This document shows positions 50,808 to 59,782 of a stretch of 64,000 nt of DNA, piece after piece (the stretch's first letter is position 1; every line of letters starts with the position of its first letter). Under the pieces are notes generated by a model that did no database searches, was not told the origin of the DNA, and saw only the letters and a list, made by a program, of their open reading frames with translations. The DNA comes from Aromatoleum toluclasticum ATCC 700605. Its GTDB lineage: Bacteria; Pseudomonadota; Gammaproteobacteria; Burkholderiales; Rhodocyclaceae. The stretch spans positions 1 through 64,000 of the forward strand of contig NZ_KB899499.1 of the NCBI RefSeq assembly GCF_000378245.1, in the 5' to 3' direction. Both the position numbers and the translations under genes were made by a program.

Positions 50808-51464
50808 ATGCTATATGCGTCCAGAAAGAATTATCTCATCGGATCGGAGCGGCTCTTGCCTAACACCCAACTTGTCGCACTGGCCGCGATCCTGATTTCC
50901 ACGGCGGCCGGCTGCTCGACCGTTTCGGCACTGCAAATCGCCGGAACCGTGGCGGGGGTGGCGCTGGAAGCGGCCGGACTGAAGAAGGCCGACGAACGGC
51001 CTACCGCCGAATCAACACACCCGGTCGCAATGACCCTTTCGGCAGGTGTCGCAACGAATGCCACCCAAAACGGCGAAGCGCTTGCGCTCGTCGTGCGCAT
51101 CTACCAACTGCGCAGCAACACGGCCTTTGCCCGTCTCACCTACGCACAGGCCAGCGCGCCCGAATCGGAACGCAATGCGCTGCAGGATGATCTGGTGACG
51201 GTGCGTGAGCTGACGCTCCTGCCCGGCAAGACCTACCGGTTCGAGGAACAGGTGCCTGACCAGGTGAAGGTGATTGGCGTCGCAGCACAGTTCCATCGAC
51301 CTGCCGCAAACCGCTGGAAGCTGGCCTTCGACCGCGAGGCGTCGCAAAAGGAAGGCATCGCAATCGCTTTCCATACCTGCGCGATGACCACCGGGACGGG
51401 CGAACTGGCCCCACCCGCAACAACAGCCTCCGCCCGCTCGCTGTCGGGCGTCCGCTGTACCTGA
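50808..51464 (+). CDS. tssJ: T6SS membrane-complex lipoprotein TssJ
   Basis: The protein of about 218 residues carries a signal ending in the lipobox AAGC, then the TssJ domain: a run of strands with LALVVRIYQLRSNTAFARLT and VRELTLLPGKTYRFEE, and VIGVAAQFHRPAANRWKLAF. TssJ sits in the outer membrane and holds TssM in known systems. The start is uncertain: ATG at 50808, TTG at 50793 or TTG at 50856; I take the ATG because it puts positive charges (SRKNY, GSER) before the hydrophobic core. It ends 20 bases before tssK. Confidence 0.88.
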   Translation: MLYASRKNYLIGSERLLPNTQLVALAAILISTAAGCSTVSALQIAGTVAGVALEAAGLKKADERPTAESTHPVAMTLSAGVATNATQNGEALALVVRIYQLRSNTAFARLTYAQASAPESERNALQDDLVTVRELTLLPGKTYRFEEQVPDQVKVIGVAAQFHRPAANRWKLAFDREASQKEGIAIAFHTCAMTTGTGELAPPATTASARSLSGVRCT

Positions 51465-51484
51465 CCGAGGAAGCGCAGAACACC

Positions 51485-52828
51485 GTGACACCCCACAAGA
51501 TCCTTTGGGGCGAAGGACTCTTTCTTCGCCCGCAGCATTTCCAGCAGCAGGATGCGCGCCACGAAACCGGCATCCGCAGGGCCATGCTCACCGCCGAACC
51601 CTTCGCATGGGGCGTGCGCGCACTGGAGCTCGATCGTGATGCGCTCGCGAGCGGCTCATTGCGCATCGACCGCCTCGACGTGGTGTTGCCCGATGGCGAG
51701 ATCTATCTCGCCCCGGGGGAGGACCGTCTCCCGCCGCCGCTCGCGCTCGATCAGCTCGACTGGGGCGCCGGCCACGTCGATCTGCACCTGGCGCTCCACC
51801 ACCTGCGCGACTTCGGCAACAACTACGACCCGGGCGACGGCAACGCCGGCGGCTGCCGTTACGTGCTCGACAGCTGCCAGGTGTCGGACCTGTTCACCGA
51901 CGCGGTGCAGGCCGAAGTCGGTGTGCTGCGCAAGCAGGCCCGCCTGATCTCCGGGACGCAGGCTCCCGATCAATACCTGACGCTTCCGCTCGTACGCATC
52001 CGCCGGACCAGTACCAACGGCTACGAGATTGATCCCGGCTTCATTGCACCGAGCCTGCGTGTGGACGGTGCCCCCGCCCTGCACCTGATGTTGCGGCGCC
52101 TGCTCGATTCACTCCAGGCGAAGGTTGATGCCCTGTATGGCTTCCACCGCGAACCGTCGAAGAACGTGATCGAGTTCCGCTCCGGCGACATCGCATCCTT
52201 CTGGCTGCTGCATACGGCGAGCAGCGCCTTCGCCGCCCTCGCGCACATCCACAGGAATCCTGCGCTCCATCCCGAGCGCCTGTATCAGGAATTACTGCGC
52301 CTTGCGGGCGGGCTGATGACGTTCTCGAAGACGCACACCCTCGCCGACCTGCCCGCCTACGAGCACGGGCGGCCTTCATCGTGCTTCGGGCAGATCGACG
52401 GGATACTGCGGAACCTGCTCGAAACCGTGATCTCGACCCGTTATTTCGCGGTCAGCCTGGACGAGCAGAAACCCTCGTTCCACCTTGGCCGGATCGATTC
52501 GGACAAGATCACGCATGACACCCGGTTTTTCCTCGGTGTATCGGCAACACTGCCGCTGTCGGAGGTCATCGAGTCGGTACCCGCCCGCTTCAAGGCCGGC
52601 GCGCCCGACGACGTCGAGAAGCTCGTGCTGTCGGCGATGGGCGGCGTCTCGCTCACGCACTGCGCCCAGGTTCCGCCCGCAATACCCGTGCGCCCCGGCG
52701 CCTGCTACTTCAGCCTGGATCCCCGCGGCCCCTTGTACGAACGCATGCTCAAGGCGCGCAGCATCACGATCTACACGCCCGCCGGTTATCCCGAACTCAA
52801 GCTCGAGCTCATCGCCGTCATTTCATGA
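51485..52828 (+). CDS. tssK: T6SS baseplate-membrane connector TssK
   Basis: The 447-residue protein begins at a GTG with HKILWGEGLFLRPQHFQQQD at 4-23, the hallmark of TssK. Later come FHLGRIDSDKITHDTRFFLG and YFSLDPRGPLYERMLKARSI at the C-terminal part. TssK trimers join the baseplate to the TssL/TssM complex. The stop overlaps the tssL start by four bases. Confidence 0.95.
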   Translation: MTPHKILWGEGLFLRPQHFQQQDARHETGIRRAMLTAEPFAWGVRALELDRDALASGSLRIDRLDVVLPDGEIYLAPGEDRLPPPLALDQLDWGAGHVDLHLALHHLRDFGNNYDPGDGNAGGCRYVLDSCQVSDLFTDAVQAEVGVLRKQARLISGTQAPDQYLTLPLVRIRRTSTNGYEIDPGFIAPSLRVDGAPALHLMLRRLLDSLQAKVDALYGFHREPSKNVIEFRSGDIASFWLLHTASSAFAALAHIHRNPALHPERLYQELLRLAGGLMTFSKTHTLADLPAYEHGRPSSCFGQIDGILRNLLETVISTRYFAVSLDEQKPSFHLGRIDSDKITHDTRFFLGVSATLPLSEVIESVPARFKAGAPDDVEKLVLSAMGGVSLTHCAQVPPAIPVRPGACYFSLDPRGPLYERMLKARSITIYTPAGYPELKLELIAVIS

Positions 52829-53595
52829 ACGCCAATCCGTCAATATTCGCCGAAACTGCCCCTGCCACCCAGGCGCACACGTCCCCCTCTGCCCGGACCA
52901 CTCTGTCGGACCTGCTGTACGAGGGGTTCTACATGGTGTTCCTGCTCAAGAACAACAAGACGCCCCGCGATGCGCGCGCGTTTTCCGAGAGCGTCACTGG
53001 CTTCCTCGGGGACTTCGAACGGCAGGCAAAGCGGCAGGACTTCGCTCCCGAGGACATCTTCGACGCCAAATACGCCTTTTGCGCCACCGTGGACGAGGCG
53101 ATCCTGTCCTCGCGCATTTCGATCCGCGACGACTGGGAGCGGCGTCCGCTGCAACTGAGCCTGTTCGGCGACCAGCTCGCCGGGGAATACTTTTTCGACA
53201 AGCTCGGGGCCGCCCGCGACACCGGCGCGCGGCGCATACAGGCACTGGAGGTGTTTCACATGTGCCTGCTCCTTGGCTTTCGCGGCAAGTACCTGCTCGA
53301 AGGCCCGGAGAAGCTGGCCTACCTGACGGCCCGCCTCGGGGAGCAGATCGCCCACATCAAGGGCCGCAAGGCGAATTTCGCACCCCACGGCGCCCGCCCC
53401 GACAGCATCGCGCACGAACTGCGGCGCAGCCTGCCCGCATGGGTCACGGTCGCGGTGGTGGCACTCAGCGCGCTGGTCGCGTACACGGGTATCCGCACCC
53501 ACCTGACACGCGAAACGCAGGCAAGCCTCGCCGGATATCGCGACGTCATCAAGCTTGCGGCGAAGCGTCCTCACATCACCATCACCCTGCCCTGA
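52825..53595 (+). CDS. tssL: T6SS inner-membrane protein TssL (DotU)
   Basis: The 256-residue protein is a short TssL without an OmpA-type peptidoglycan-binding extension. The cytoplasmic part has YEGFYMVFLLKNNKTPRDAR and AKYAFCATVDEAILSSRISI, with EYFFDKLGAARD following; one membrane helix lies near the C-terminus (WVTVAVVALSALVAYTGI, about 210-227). It normally partners TssM, whose gene is absent from this window. The start overlaps tssK (ATGA). Confidence 0.94.
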   Translation: MNANPSIFAETAPATQAHTSPSARTTLSDLLYEGFYMVFLLKNNKTPRDARAFSESVTGFLGDFERQAKRQDFAPEDIFDAKYAFCATVDEAILSSRISIRDDWERRPLQLSLFGDQLAGEYFFDKLGAARDTGARRIQALEVFHMCLLLGFRGKYLLEGPEKLAYLTARLGEQIAHIKGRKANFAPHGARPDSIAHELRRSLPAWVTVAVVALSALVAYTGIRTHLTRETQASLAGYRDVIKLAAKRPHITITLP

Positions 53596-53600
53596 ACGCG

Positions 53601-56384
53601 ATGCAAGGCTCCGTCTTAGAGGCATTGCTGTCCCAGCAGTCGCGGCTGGTCGAGATCCGCTCGGTGGTCCCGGCGCCGCTGCTCGTCGAGTGCATGTCGG
53701 GGCGCGAAGCCGTCAATGAACTGTTCCGCTTCGACGTCGACTGCATCGCGACGAATGCCTACCTCCCCCTGCCCGACCTGCTCGGCACGCAGTTCGCTTT
53801 GCGCTTGCGCCTCGCCGACGGAAGCCTGCGGACATGGCACGGCTACTGTACCCACTCGGCGCCGCTCGGCAGCGACGGCGGGTTCGCGCGCTACCGTCTC
53901 ACGCTCGAACCCTGGCTCGCGCTGCTCGCCCAGGGACGACGCAACCGCGTGTACCAGGATCTCGACCTGCGCAGCGTATGCGACGCCTTGTTCGCGGGCT
54001 ACCGGATGCATGCGAACTGGCGTTTCGACGTCACCCGGACGCTACGCCGGCGCAACCTCTGCATCCAGCACCGAGAGAGCGATCTCGACTTTCTCCTGCG
54101 GTTGCTCGCGGAAGAAGGTGTCTCCTTCCGCTTCGATCATGAACAGACACCGGAGAGCGACTCCGCAGCCGAACGCGCACGGCACTGTCTGGTCCTCTTC
54201 GACCACCATGCGGCACCCGCTCCGGCACTTCAGGAGCGCATCCGCTTCCATCGCGCGGACGCGACCGAATCCGACGACAGCATCCAGTCCCTGGCCGACG
54301 CGCATCGCGTCGGCGTCAACGCCGTCAGCCGCAGCTCATGGGACTACCGCGCGCTGGTCGCATCGGCCGCACATGCCCGCAGCAGCAGCAATCGGGGCGA
54401 CCAACCCCCACTCGAGGACCATGACGGCAGCGGCGCGTGCCGCTTCGACGGCGAAAATGCGGCAGCGGAGCACGCCGATATCGCCCTTGCCCGGCATGAA
54501 GCCCGCTACCGGCGCCTGCGCGGGCACGGCAGCGTGCGCGGCCTGGCTGCCGGCACGCATTTCGTGCTGGAAGGTCACGCGCAGTTCGGGGGCGAAAACG
54601 CAAATTTTGCTGTCATCAGCGTCGAGCACCGAGCGGCGAACAACCTCGGCAGCGGCGCTGCCGCGCTCCTGCCGGCCAAAGGCATAGAGCGCGGCAGCTA
54701 CCGCAACGAATTCGTCCTGCAACCGGCGACTGCCCCCGTGCTGCCGATGCCGCGCACCAAGCCGGCCGCCCATCCGGAAACTGCCCTCGTGGTCGGGGAG
54801 GCCGGCGCCGCGCTGACCACGGATCGCGATCATCGCATCAGGATCCAGTTCCATTGGCAGCGTGGCGAACATCCCAACCCGGGCGGCCTTGCAACGGCAG
54901 GGCAGGCTGCGGACGAGCACGCGCCCGGCGATGAACGCAGCGGCACCTGGGTGCGCGTGGCCGAATGGCTGTCCGGCCCCGACTGGGGGAGTCACTTCCT
55001 GCCGCGGACCGGCACCGAAGTGCTGGTCGATTTCGTCGACGGCGACATCAATCGCCCGCTCGTCGTCGGGCAGCTCTATGGCGGCACCGACCTGCCTCCT
55101 TTCAGCGCAGGCGAGGCGAGCGCCGCCAACCACCCCGGCGTCATCTCGGGCTGGAACAGCGACACCCACGCAGGCGGGGGACGAGACGTCAATCAGTGGC
55201 TCGCCGACGACACTCCCGGGCAGCTACGTACCCGGCTCGCCAGTAGTCACATGACATCGCAGCTGTCGCTCGGCCATCTGGTCGAACAGGGGCCTCACAC
55301 CCCCGTGCGTGGTCCCTGGCGCGGCGCCGGCCTCGAGTTGCGCTGCGACGCGTGGCTGGCCCTGCGCGCCGGCGAGGGCATGCTGATCTCATCGACCGTC
55401 CGCCCGAATGGGGTCTCGACCCAGATGGACGTCGCCGAGGCAGTCAGCCAGCTGCGAGACGCCGAACGCACCGCACAGGTCCTATCCGACGCCGCAGTGG
55501 CGCAATCGGCGCGCGCGCTGGCCTGCAACAAGGACCTGAGCGCCTTCATCGACGCCATCGACGCGGCACACAAGGGACACTACACCGGCAAGGTCGGAGG
55601 CCAGGACATCGCCAAGGCGCGCCCCGGCAGCCGCGAACCGGACGCCCCCGCCGAACGTTTCTCGCGGCCGTTCATCGTCACCGAGGGGCCGGACGACATC
55701 GGCCTTGCCACTCCGGCAAGCGCCCTGCTGTTTGCCGGCGGGCATCTGCACGCCACGACCCGGAAGGATCTTCATGCGTCAGCCGCCCATACCTTCAGTG
55801 CCACGGTCGGCGAAGGCGCGAGCTGGTTCAGCCACGCCGGCGGCATCAAGAGCATTGCCGCGGCCGGAAGCCAGACGATCCAGGCGCACACCGACGCGAT
55901 GGAAATCCTCGCAGACCAGTCTGTAACGGTCACCAGCTCGAATGACGAGATCCATGTCCTCGCGAAGGACCGCATCGTGCTGCAAGCCGGCCAGAGTTCG
56001 GTCACGCTCGAGGGCGCCGACATCACCTTCGCCTGTCCGGGAACGTTTTCGGTGAAGGGGGCGGGGCATGCGTTCGAGGGGCCGGCGAACTGTGTCGTTG
56101 CATCCACTCACCTGCCCTCCGGCTTGGAGTCCATTCCCCCGGAAAGCGCCGAATTCCGCTACGCCTATCACGACGGAGAGCCGGTAAAGGGGGCCGAATT
56201 CATCGCCCGCTTGGCCGACGGCAGCACACGCCGCGGCCGCCTCGACGATCAGGGGTACCTGCACCTCAAGAACGTCAAGCCGGGCGGCATCGAGATCAGC
56301 GTGGGCAGCGACATCCGTCCTTACGCGGACTTCAAGCTGCCGGCGCAGCCTGACGAGGATGTCGATGTCTGGATGAGAGGCTGA
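53601..56384 (+). CDS. vgrG: T6SS tip protein VgrG (TssI) with C-terminal extension
   Basis: The 927-residue VgrG has gp27-like and gp5-like parts: RFDVDCIATNAYLPLPDLLG near the start, RDHRIRIQFHWQRGE, WVRVAEWLSGPDWGSHFLPR and VDFVDGDINRPLVVGQLYGG. A DUF2345-type stretch of beta repeats follows (about 740-845; VTVTSSNDEIHVLAKDRIV), then a final module at about 849-927 with EFRYAYHDGEPVKGAEFIAR that looks like a transthyretin/carboxypeptidase-regulatory fold. Such modules dock cognate effectors in some VgrGs, so the next gene is the likely cargo. ATG at 53601 is used; the larger frame before it shadows tssL. Confidence 0.93.
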   Translation: MQGSVLEALLSQQSRLVEIRSVVPAPLLVECMSGREAVNELFRFDVDCIATNAYLPLPDLLGTQFALRLRLADGSLRTWHGYCTHSAPLGSDGGFARYRLTLEPWLALLAQGRRNRVYQDLDLRSVCDALFAGYRMHANWRFDVTRTLRRRNLCIQHRESDLDFLLRLLAEEGVSFRFDHEQTPESDSAAERARHCLVLFDHHAAPAPALQERIRFHRADATESDDSIQSLADAHRVGVNAVSRSSWDYRALVASAAHARSSSNRGDQPPLEDHDGSGACRFDGENAAAEHADIALARHEARYRRLRGHGSVRGLAAGTHFVLEGHAQFGGENANFAVISVEHRAANNLGSGAAALLPAKGIERGSYRNEFVLQPATAPVLPMPRTKPAAHPETALVVGEAGAALTTDRDHRIRIQFHWQRGEHPNPGGLATAGQAADEHAPGDERSGTWVRVAEWLSGPDWGSHFLPRTGTEVLVDFVDGDINRPLVVGQLYGGTDLPPFSAGEASAANHPGVISGWNSDTHAGGGRDVNQWLADDTPGQLRTRLASSHMTSQLSLGHLVEQGPHTPVRGPWRGAGLELRCDAWLALRAGEGMLISSTVRPNGVSTQMDVAEAVSQLRDAERTAQVLSDAAVAQSARALACNKDLSAFIDAIDAAHKGHYTGKVGGQDIAKARPGSREPDAPAERFSRPFIVTEGPDDIGLATPASALLFAGGHLHATTRKDLHASAAHTFSATVGEGASWFSHAGGIKSIAAAGSQTIQAHTDAMEILADQSVTVTSSNDEIHVLAKDRIVLQAGQSSVTLEGADITFACPGTFSVKGAGHAFEGPANCVVASTHLPSGLESIPPESAEFRYAYHDGEPVKGAEFIARLADGSTRRGRLDDQGYLHLKNVKPGGIEISVGSDIRPYADFKLPAQPDEDVDVWMRG

Positions 56385-56455
56385 TCGCCACGCGAGGGAT
56401 GCCCCCCCTTTCCCCCTGGCAGTGAAACCAAAATACAACAACGCGAATACAAATC

Positions 56456-58123
56456 ATGGAAGAAATCCTCGACCGCACCTGGGACGGCCTGGGCGACGCT
56501 TGGGAGTGGCTGCGCGGTGTCGTCCTCGGGGAATGGGAAGACGACCGATCGACCAGCCAGGTGGTCAGCGATGCGCTGGCCGGGCTTGTGCCGGGCGTTG
56601 GCAGCATCATCACCTTGCGCGACCTGATCGCTGTCATCGTGCGCTTGGCAAAGTATCCCGAGAAGCGCGAAAACGTCGACGAGTGGATTCTGCTCACTGC
56701 GATGCTGCTGCCCCTGATCATCACGGTCCTCGGTGCAGTCGTGGCGGGCGTCGGCGCCTTGGTCGGAGCGGAGCTGGGCGGCTTCCTGCGCGCCGTGGCT
56801 CTCATGCTGGTGAAGAAAGGCGGTGTCGGCCTGCGGGCCATCCTCGAATTTCTGCAAGGTCACGGCTACGGCAATGCCGCCAAGGCGCTCGGCGAGATCA
56901 AGTTCAGCCGCTACCGACAGGCACTCGTCGATGGCCTGAACGGGCAGATCGACAGACTCGCGAATCTGGTACGGGGGTTCCAAACCCGATTGAGCAAGCT
57001 GCCTCCCGACTCCCTTCCGCATTGGCTGCCTGGCCGCACTCGCATGATGCAAGCGATTGCCTATTGCCCCATTCTCATCAAACAGCTCGAAGAATTACGC
57101 GCCACGGGCCGCAGGATGATCCCGCAGGCTCTCATGGAGATGGATAATCGCCTCTCAGCGCTTCTGGCCGGCGATCTCCGAACCGCTACACAAACGAACC
57201 ATGTAATCATCAGCGGCCAGACGGCACCGAAGGTCAAACGCGCAATCCCGGAAAATCTCCACCCTGGAAGCGGTCGCAGTGCGACGCCTGAACCAGGCAA
57301 TACTCGTCGTCTGGCGGAGCGTAGGATCGTCCGATTCCACGTTCCCAAGCACCGTCAAGAATTCAAGTACGTAAATAACAAAGGGATTCCGGTTGGCGCG
57401 AAGCCGTTTCATGAGGGGGAGACCATCCTTGAAAACCCTCAGCTAAAGGCCAAGGATTGGCGCAAACACCACCGAGCTACCGAAGAGGGTTACCCAGATC
57501 TGACGGCCCCTGATTTCAGAGGGCGTCCAACAAGTAGCTACGATACTTTCTCTGAGTTACGCAAGGCCGACCTTCGCCCCGGCGACAAAATTGTTCGGGT
57601 CGTCGCCCACGACGCGGAACCATATTCGGACTGGGGGGCGTTCTGGACCCGTGAGCTTCCCGAGGACGGCCGGCAACTGCGAGCTGGCGCTGCGGTCAAG
57701 GAGGGTTGGAACAAAGATGGAAGCTACGTCGAGCTAACCGTCCCGCCGAAAGGACATCCAGTGTGGCAGGAGTTGTCGAAAGACCCCGACAATCCTTCGC
57801 TCAAGGGTTGGGAGGGTCCAGCCGCCTCCCAGCGTTACGAATACACCGACCCGAACACGGGCAGAACTGTTCCCGACAATTTTCATCTACCGGGAGGTTC
57901 CGAACAACTTTACTTCGCCCCGAAGCAGATGGAAATACTCAAGAAGCACGGCTTCATCAGTGATCGCAAACCGACCAACTTCAGGGACTACGATCCCACG
58001 GTAGTCAATGCGGATGGCAGCCGCGGCAACATCATTCATGTTGACAGCCTGCTATTCGAGAACATCCCGCTCGATCAGGCCGTTCTTCCTCCCCAAAACT
58101 CACGACAACTCGCCTACCAATGA
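56456..58123 (+). CDS. putative VgrG-linked T6SS effector, unassigned toxin domain
   Basis: The 555-residue protein has no signal peptide. The N-terminal 150 residues contain LVPGVGSIITLRDLIAVIV and a hydrophobic region at about 78-118 (LLTAMLLPLIITVLGAVVAG) that could span or insert in a membrane. A middle linker follows (about 180-290). The C-terminal part (about 350-490) has an Arg in KIVRVV (R381), GAFWT at 394-398 and GGSEQLYF at 480-487. An Arg, a Ser/Thr-aromatic strand and a Glu/Gln strand in this order recall ADP-ribosyltransferase-like or NADase folds, but this is inference. Base composition falls from about 66% to near 50% G+C in the C-terminal half. The overlapping next gene is the likely immunity gene. 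Confidence 0.75.
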   Translation: MEEILDRTWDGLGDAWEWLRGVVLGEWEDDRSTSQVVSDALAGLVPGVGSIITLRDLIAVIVRLAKYPEKRENVDEWILLTAMLLPLIITVLGAVVAGVGALVGAELGGFLRAVALMLVKKGGVGLRAILEFLQGHGYGNAAKALGEIKFSRYRQALVDGLNGQIDRLANLVRGFQTRLSKLPPDSLPHWLPGRTRMMQAIAYCPILIKQLEELRATGRRMIPQALMEMDNRLSALLAGDLRTATQTNHVIISGQTAPKVKRAIPENLHPGSGRSATPEPGNTRRLAERRIVRFHVPKHRQEFKYVNNKGIPVGAKPFHEGETILENPQLKAKDWRKHHRATEEGYPDLTAPDFRGRPTSSYDTFSELRKADLRPGDKIVRVVAHDAEPYSDWGAFWTRELPEDGRQLRAGAAVKEGWNKDGSYVELTVPPKGHPVWQELSKDPDNPSLKGWEGPAASQRYEYTDPNTGRTVPDNFHLPGGSEQLYFAPKQMEILKKHGFISDRKPTNFRDYDPTVVNADGSRGNIIHVDSLLFENIPLDQAVLPPQNSRQLAYQ

Positions 58124-58833
58124 CAGCGAAAACAGAAAAGCAGATGCGCAAGGCATGGCTCAAACAGAAATTCGGGTCGTGGGAGTACCACGAGGAGTTG
58201 TTACGTCTCCACGAGGACTATCTCACGAGTTTGAAACGTCATTGGTCTGATCCCGCGCTGCAAAAACGCCACCCTAGCGATTACCGGGGCATGATCAGCC
58301 CAGTATTCTTCAACCTGGATCGGATCTCCAAACCCGGAACCATTCCACGAACTTCATGGAAGGCGGGAAAAGAAACCGGCTGGACCACTACCATTTCCTA
58401 CAATTTCAACCGCGGCATGGACTACGCCGGAGTAAACGAATATCAAGAACTGTCTGATGCAGAACGGAAAAGGCTGAACGAGCTTGTTGGGAAAATGCTG
58501 CGCATTCAAGAGAACATTCGTATCACCGTAGAAGATGCGTGGGATGGCGACGACATATTTGACACCGACTTGACCGGTCCCATCGACTGGCCCCCGAACT
58601 GGAAAGACGAACTGCCGGCGGAGGTCATTGCTACTACACAAGGCTCAGGTTCGAAGCCGCGCCCAAACGTTCCCGCTGGACACCCGTGCCCTGAAGCAGG
58701 CTGGTGGTTCACGCCCGCAAAAGCGGACAGCCGGCACTACTTCCGGCAGGGTGAGGTAATGCCCGCCCTCGGCGGCGACTACGGCGGCACCTTCTGGCAA
58801 TGGTCACCGGACCAATCCGCACCCCGGCTCTGA
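58120..58833 (+). CDS. putative immunity protein, tail-sharing family, copy 1
   Basis: The 237-residue soluble protein has no signal peptide. Its start overlaps the effector stop by ATGA, the position expected for a cognate immunity protein. The body (1-180) is not recognised; it is charged, with NFNRGMDYAGVNEYQELSDA. The last 57 residues, from RPNVPAGHPCPEAGWWFTPA to the end, match 48 of 57 residues of the tail of the next protein. This Cys-Pro/Trp-rich tail recurs in T6SS-linked immunity proteins as I recall (Imm71/Imm72-like), unverified. The body has lower G+C than the region on either side. Confidence 0.7.
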   Translation: MTAKTEKQMRKAWLKQKFGSWEYHEELLRLHEDYLTSLKRHWSDPALQKRHPSDYRGMISPVFFNLDRISKPGTIPRTSWKAGKETGWTTTISYNFNRGMDYAGVNEYQELSDAERKRLNELVGKMLRIQENIRITVEDAWDGDDIFDTDLTGPIDWPPNWKDELPAEVIATTQGSGSKPRPNVPAGHPCPEAGWWFTPAKADSRHYFRQGEVMPALGGDYGGTFWQWSPDQSAPRL

Positions 58834-58927
58834 TCGCATGACGCCCCTGATCCCGCAGGAAATCTACCTGATCGAACGCTATACCAGCGCAGACTACTTC
58901 AGGAAGCTGCGGGACGCCTTTGCCGAG
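58660..58927 (+). repeat. direct repeat, copy A (immunity tail plus next gene start)
   Basis: The stretch covers the last 57 codons of copy 1, the four-base gap and the first 30 codons of copy 2. It matches 59609-59874 over nearly all its length, with a two-base deletion in the second copy. The repeat spans gene ends and not whole genes. Confidence 0.85.
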
Positions 58928-59782
58928 ACCGTGCAGGCCGCCGAGGAGGCGCTCGCTCACGTCATGCTCACCCTGCCGCCGAACTACCGCAGCCGCCCGC
59001 GCTGGCAGCAGCCGGACATCACCTGGGGCGGCGTTGTGCTGCCCAATTTCCGCGACACCCTCCAAATGGTGGAAGTCGGCTATCTTGGCCTGCTGCGCGG
59101 CGACCCGTCTGCCATCGAGATGGCAGGCAATGTCAACACCGCCTTCGCCGGTCAGAGACGGGACTACACGTATGACTGGATGCCCGAACCATACGCCTTT
59201 CGATTTTCTGAATCCGGAAAACTCGCTTGTCGTTACGCCAGCAACATCGCGTTTACCGCATTTATAGGTTGGATCAAGGGTAGCTTATCCTCGCGCTACA
59301 ACTTGGACAGTCGCGGCCCGCTGGATGCCCCGCCGACCTGGCCCATCTACCGGCTCAACCCTGCAGTCCGCGTCGCCACCGACGAACCGGTCACTGTCAC
59401 CGGCGTCTATCTGCCCGACGCGGACGACAGTTGCGCCCAATTCTTCTACGCGGGGCCCCATGCAACGTCCACGTCGGTGGGCTATGACCCGAAGACCGGG
59501 CAAAACATCAGCGAGGTCGATACCGTTTGGACGCTGGTCGAGCGCGTAGCCGACAGCGGCGGGGGCGTTCCCGGAGAAGAGGCGTCGAGCGACGTCGGCG
59601 AACGCCGCCGCCCCAACGTCCCCGCGGGCCAGCCCTGCCCCGAAGCAGGATGGTGGTTCACGCCAGCCCAAGCCAATTCGCGCCGCTGGTTCAAGCAGGG
59701 CGAGATCATGCCCGCGCTCGGTGGCGATTACGGCAACACCTTCTGGCAATGGTCACCCGACCAATCCGCCCCCCAGCTCTGA
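58838..59782 (+). CDS. putative immunity protein, tail-sharing family, copy 2
   Basis: The 314-residue soluble protein starts four bases after copy 1. The body has MTPLIPQEIYLIERYTSADY, LPPNYRSRPRWQQPDITWGG, VVLPNFRDTLQMVEVGYLGL and AGQRRDYTYDWMPEPYAF. This resembles the Imm71/Imm72 group of polymorphic-toxin immunity proteins from memory. The C-terminal 57 residues are the same tail as in copy 1. A patch at about 59165-59295 has lower G+C than the rest. No effector that this copy would pair with is adjacent other than the one at 56456, so it may be an immunity gene kept from a former effector. Confidence 0.7.
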   Translation: MTPLIPQEIYLIERYTSADYFRKLRDAFAETVQAAEEALAHVMLTLPPNYRSRPRWQQPDITWGGVVLPNFRDTLQMVEVGYLGLLRGDPSAIEMAGNVNTAFAGQRRDYTYDWMPEPYAFRFSESGKLACRYASNIAFTAFIGWIKGSLSSRYNLDSRGPLDAPPTWPIYRLNPAVRVATDEPVTVTGVYLPDADDSCAQFFYAGPHATSTSVGYDPKTGQNISEVDTVWTLVERVADSGGGVPGEEASSDVGERRRPNVPAGQPCPEAGWWFTPAQANSRRWFKQGEIMPALGGDYGNTFWQWSPDQSAPQL

